Positions 14,894-16,417 of a stretch of 16,417 bases of DNA are shown here, in pieces. Source of the stretch: Pseudomonadota bacterium. Its GTDB lineage: Bacteria > Pseudomonadota > Gammaproteobacteria > Acidiferrobacterales > Acidiferrobacteraceae. The stretch is taken from assembly GCA_021795255.1 (NCBI GenBank), contig JAJYPQ010000042.1:1-16417 (forward strand). The letters are read 5' to 3'. Under the pieces are notes generated by a model. It made no database searches and had not been told where the DNA came from. It saw only the letters and a program-made list of their open reading frames with translations. Position 1 is the first letter of the stretch. Every line of letters begins with the position of its first letter. A program made the translations under genes and the position numbers.

Positions 14894-15277
14894 CTAGCCC
14901 GCGGCTTGCATCGGAATGGCCTGGCTACTGCGGATAATCTTGTTGTTCTCGTCTACGTAAATCAAGCGCGGCTTCATGGTCGAGGCCTCACGCTCATCAT
15001 ATACACCAAAAGCACAAATAATAATGAGATCGCCGACCTGGGCCTTGTGGGCGGCGGCGCCGTTGACCGAGATGAGGCCGGACCCGGACTCGCCGCGGAT
15101 CGCATAGGTACTGAAGCGCTCGCCGTTACGCACGTTGAATACGTCGATACGCTCGTATTCACGTATCCCCGCCGCCTCGAGCAGCAGCGCGTCTATGGCC
15201 ACCGAGCCCTCGTAGTCGATTTCGACTCGGGTCACGCGCACACGGTGCAACTTGGCATGAAGTAAGGTTCTTTGCAT
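14894..15277 (-). CDS. panD: Aspartate 1-decarboxylase (pyruvoyl-dependent), proenzyme
   Basis: Converts L-aspartate to beta-alanine and CO2 in the cytosol, supplying the beta-alanine that PanC joins to pantoate. It has 127 residues, the usual length, and aligns along its whole length with E. coli PanD. The self-cleavage site is intact: Tyr22-Glu23-Gly24-Ser25, where Ser25 becomes the pyruvoyl group. RFSTYAI holds Arg54, Thr57 and the catalytic Tyr58, and ISVNGAAAH holds Asn72. I start at the ATG at 15277 ([13 protein letters not shown]); the same frame is open further upstream, but that part overlaps panC and is not PanD-like. The start is 7 bp after the panC stop, so this is the third gene of a panB-panC-panD operon. 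In enterobacteria full cleavage uses PanZ (PanM); no such gene is visible here. Confidence 0.97.
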   Translation of the reverse strand: MQRTLLHAKLHRVRVTRVEIDYEGSVAIDALLLEAAGIREYERIDVFNVRNGERFSTYAIRGESGSGLISVNGAAAHKAQVGDLIIICAFGVYDEREASTMKPRLIYVDENNKIIRSSQAIPMQAAG

Positions 15278-15284
15278 GACCCTA

Positions 15285-16169
15285 TTATCCCGGTTTACGG
15301 AGCGACTGCAAACGCCCGTCATCGGCATGCAAAGGCCGGCTAAACTCCTGATTGTCGATAAGACGCGTTGCCCGTAAACGAGCCGCCGCCAGAATGACCA
15401 AGTCTTGATCCTCGGGTGTAGGCGCTGCGAGGTCGAAAGCACGCCGAACGGCAACGTAATCCGGCACAAACTCCAGGCTATCGAGCCGATCGCGGCACGT
15501 CTTCTCCACCTCCAGGGGCGCCATGCCGGAGCAGGTCAAGGCCACACCGGCCCTCAGGGTGGCGTAGAGGCCCGCAGCCTTTTGACGCTCTTCGGGGCTC
15601 AGGTACTGATTGCGGGTACTTTGCGCAAGACCGTCCGCGGCCCGCACCGTCTCCATCCCTACGACCTCAACCCCAAGTCCTAGGTCCGCCACCATGCGTT
15701 CGATGATGCGCCACTGCTGATAATCCTTCTTCCCAAAATAGGCCGCGCGCGGACGCACAAGCCCCAGAAGCCGGGCGACCACGGTCGTCACCCCCTCGAA
15801 ATGACCGGGGCGATACCGCCCGCACAAATCCTCGGAGAGCGCAGGGACCCGCACTTGAGTCTGCTGAGCCCGGCCGCGCGGATAGATCTCGGCGTCGCTC
15901 GGGAAGAACACAGTATCGACCCCAGCCCCCTCGAGCCTGGTTGCATCGGCTGCTTCGGTCCGCGGATAGGCGCCAAAGTCCTCCTGGGGCCCAAACTGGA
16001 GCGGATTGACATAGACGCTTGCAAGCACGAACTGATGGCACGCACGAGCCTTTGCGACCAGCGCCATATGCCCCTCGTGCAAGCCGCCCATCGTCGGCAC
16101 AAAACCGACATCGTCAGAGCAGGCGGCGCGCCATTGTGACAGCGCCTGCGCCGTACGCACCACCTTCAC
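15285..16169 (-). CDS. panC: Pantothenate synthetase (pantoate--beta-alanine ligase)
   Basis: ATP-dependent ligation of pantoate and beta-alanine to pantothenate, through a pantoyl-adenylate, in the cytosol. It has 294 residues, slightly longer than the usual 280 or so, with a C-terminal tail after the RLIDN end of the core. Motifs: ATP-binding [10 protein letters not shown] (25-34), SVYVNPLQF (51-59), RPGHFEGV (120-127) and GKKDYQQ (146-152). The KMSKS-like loop, usually L-S-S-R-N, reads QSTRN (183-187): Arg and Asn are kept while Leu becomes Gln and one Ser becomes Thr, a conservative change. The start is a GTG that overlaps the panB stop as GTGA, with GAAGAGAG about 9 nt upstream, indicating translational coupling. 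Middle gene of the operon. Confidence 0.97.
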   Translation of the reverse strand: MKVVRTAQALSQWRAACSDDVGFVPTMGGLHEGHMALVAKARACHQFVLASVYVNPLQFGPQEDFGAYPRTEAADATRLEGAGVDTVFFPSDAEIYPRGRAQQTQVRVPALSEDLCGRYRPGHFEGVTTVVARLLGLVRPRAAYFGKKDYQQWRIIERMVADLGLGVEVVGMETVRAADGLAQSTRNQYLSPEERQKAAGLYATLRAGVALTCSGMAPLEVEKTCRDRLDSLEFVPDYVAVRRAFDLAAPTPEDQDLVILAAARLRATRLIDNQEFSRPLHADDGRLQSLRKPG

Positions 16170-16417
16170 CCGGAATAACTCTCTTCAGGCGTCGGGAAAG
16201 TGCCGTCCCGCACCGCCTGGACATAGGCACGGAGGGCCGCGGGGATGCTCCCGTTTCCGGCCAAAAAATCGCGCACGAATCGCGGCCGGCGGTCCCCCAA
16301 ACCCAAGGCATCATGCATTACCAACACCTGACCATCGCATGATGATCCGGCCCCGATACCGATCGTGGGAATGGCGATGCTTTGACTGATGTCGGCCGCA
16401 AGAGGCGCCGGCACCGC
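16166..16417 (-). CDS. panB: 3-methyl-2-oxobutanoate hydroxymethyltransferase, C-terminal 83 residues (cut by window edge)
   Basis: PanB makes ketopantoate from 2-oxoisovalerate and 5,10-methylenetetrahydrofolate, the first committed step of the pathway. The visible end begins [10 protein letters not shown], just after the place where the family's catalytic Glu is expected, so that residue lies outside the window. It continues with [28 protein letters not shown] and a closing [10 protein letters not shown], all matching the C-terminal third of E. coli PanB. The stop overlaps the panC GTG start by the GTGA junction. It is first in the operon among the genes visible; the promoter must lie beyond the edge. 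Confidence 0.95.
   Translation of the reverse strand, partial: AVPAPLAADISQSIAIPTIGIGAGSSCDGQVLVMHDALGLGDRRPRFVRDFLAGNGSIPAALRAYVQAVRDGTFPTPEESYSG

Noticed and set aside
15278..15469. Longer PanD starting within panC
   Set aside because: PanD proteins begin at the M-x-R-T-hydrophobic motif found at 15277; the added sequence overlaps panC in another frame and is not PanD-like.
1..16417. CRISPR array or integron attC sites
   Set aside because: No regularly spaced identical repeats of 24-40 bp were seen, and the hairpins at 12.6-12.8 kb lack the conserved attC core (GTTRRRY with RYYYAAC).

Overview
The window looks like chromosomal DNA of a moderately GC-rich Gram-negative proteobacterium, most likely a gamma- or betaproteobacterium. 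It carries a very large classical autotransporter with an extended ESPR-type signal peptide, a panB-panC-panD pantothenate cluster and a 14-helix-type MFS exporter. An acidophilic gammaproteobacterium would fit, but that is a guess and nothing here proves a genus.

Left edge (1-1200): a scar. A C-terminal fragment of an IS21-type IstB helper ATPase (minus strand) abuts the 3' part of a tRNA-Leu(CAA) gene that ends in an encoded CCA. Both are truncated at the same point, near 328-335. About 730 bp without a convincing gene follow, holding a 12-bp palindrome, a decayed terminator-like hairpin and an 11-bp perfect hairpin.

Centre (1206-10868, minus): one gene of about 3220 residues. In order it encodes an ESPR signal peptide, an ALK-like glycine-rich domain, eight tandem repeats of about 100 residues of the autotransporter (PATR) type, a first chlamydial-Pmp-like motif, a glycine-rich loop, an alanine-rich and probably helical segment of about 210 residues, a second glycine-rich loop, a second Pmp-like motif, seven more repeats, a junction region, and a beta-barrel ending in an aromatic residue. 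It is a surface protein that should be exported by Sec and inserted by BAM.

10869-13238: a 2.4-kb region between divergent genes with no confident protein gene. It contains a strongly structured stretch (about 11517-11785) that can form a hairpin, a closing helix and an H-type pseudoknot, and that resembles IscB-type omega (HEARO) RNAs in general plan. It also holds a frameshifted unrecognised gene relic on the minus strand and a possible 120-residue minus-strand ORF.

Right part: an EmrB/QacA-like drug exporter (plus strand) and the panB-panC-panD operon (minus strand; panB is cut by the window edge) converge on one strong bidirectional terminator. PanB, PanC and PanD supply ketopantoate, the ligation step and beta-alanine for pantothenate, the precursor of coenzyme A.
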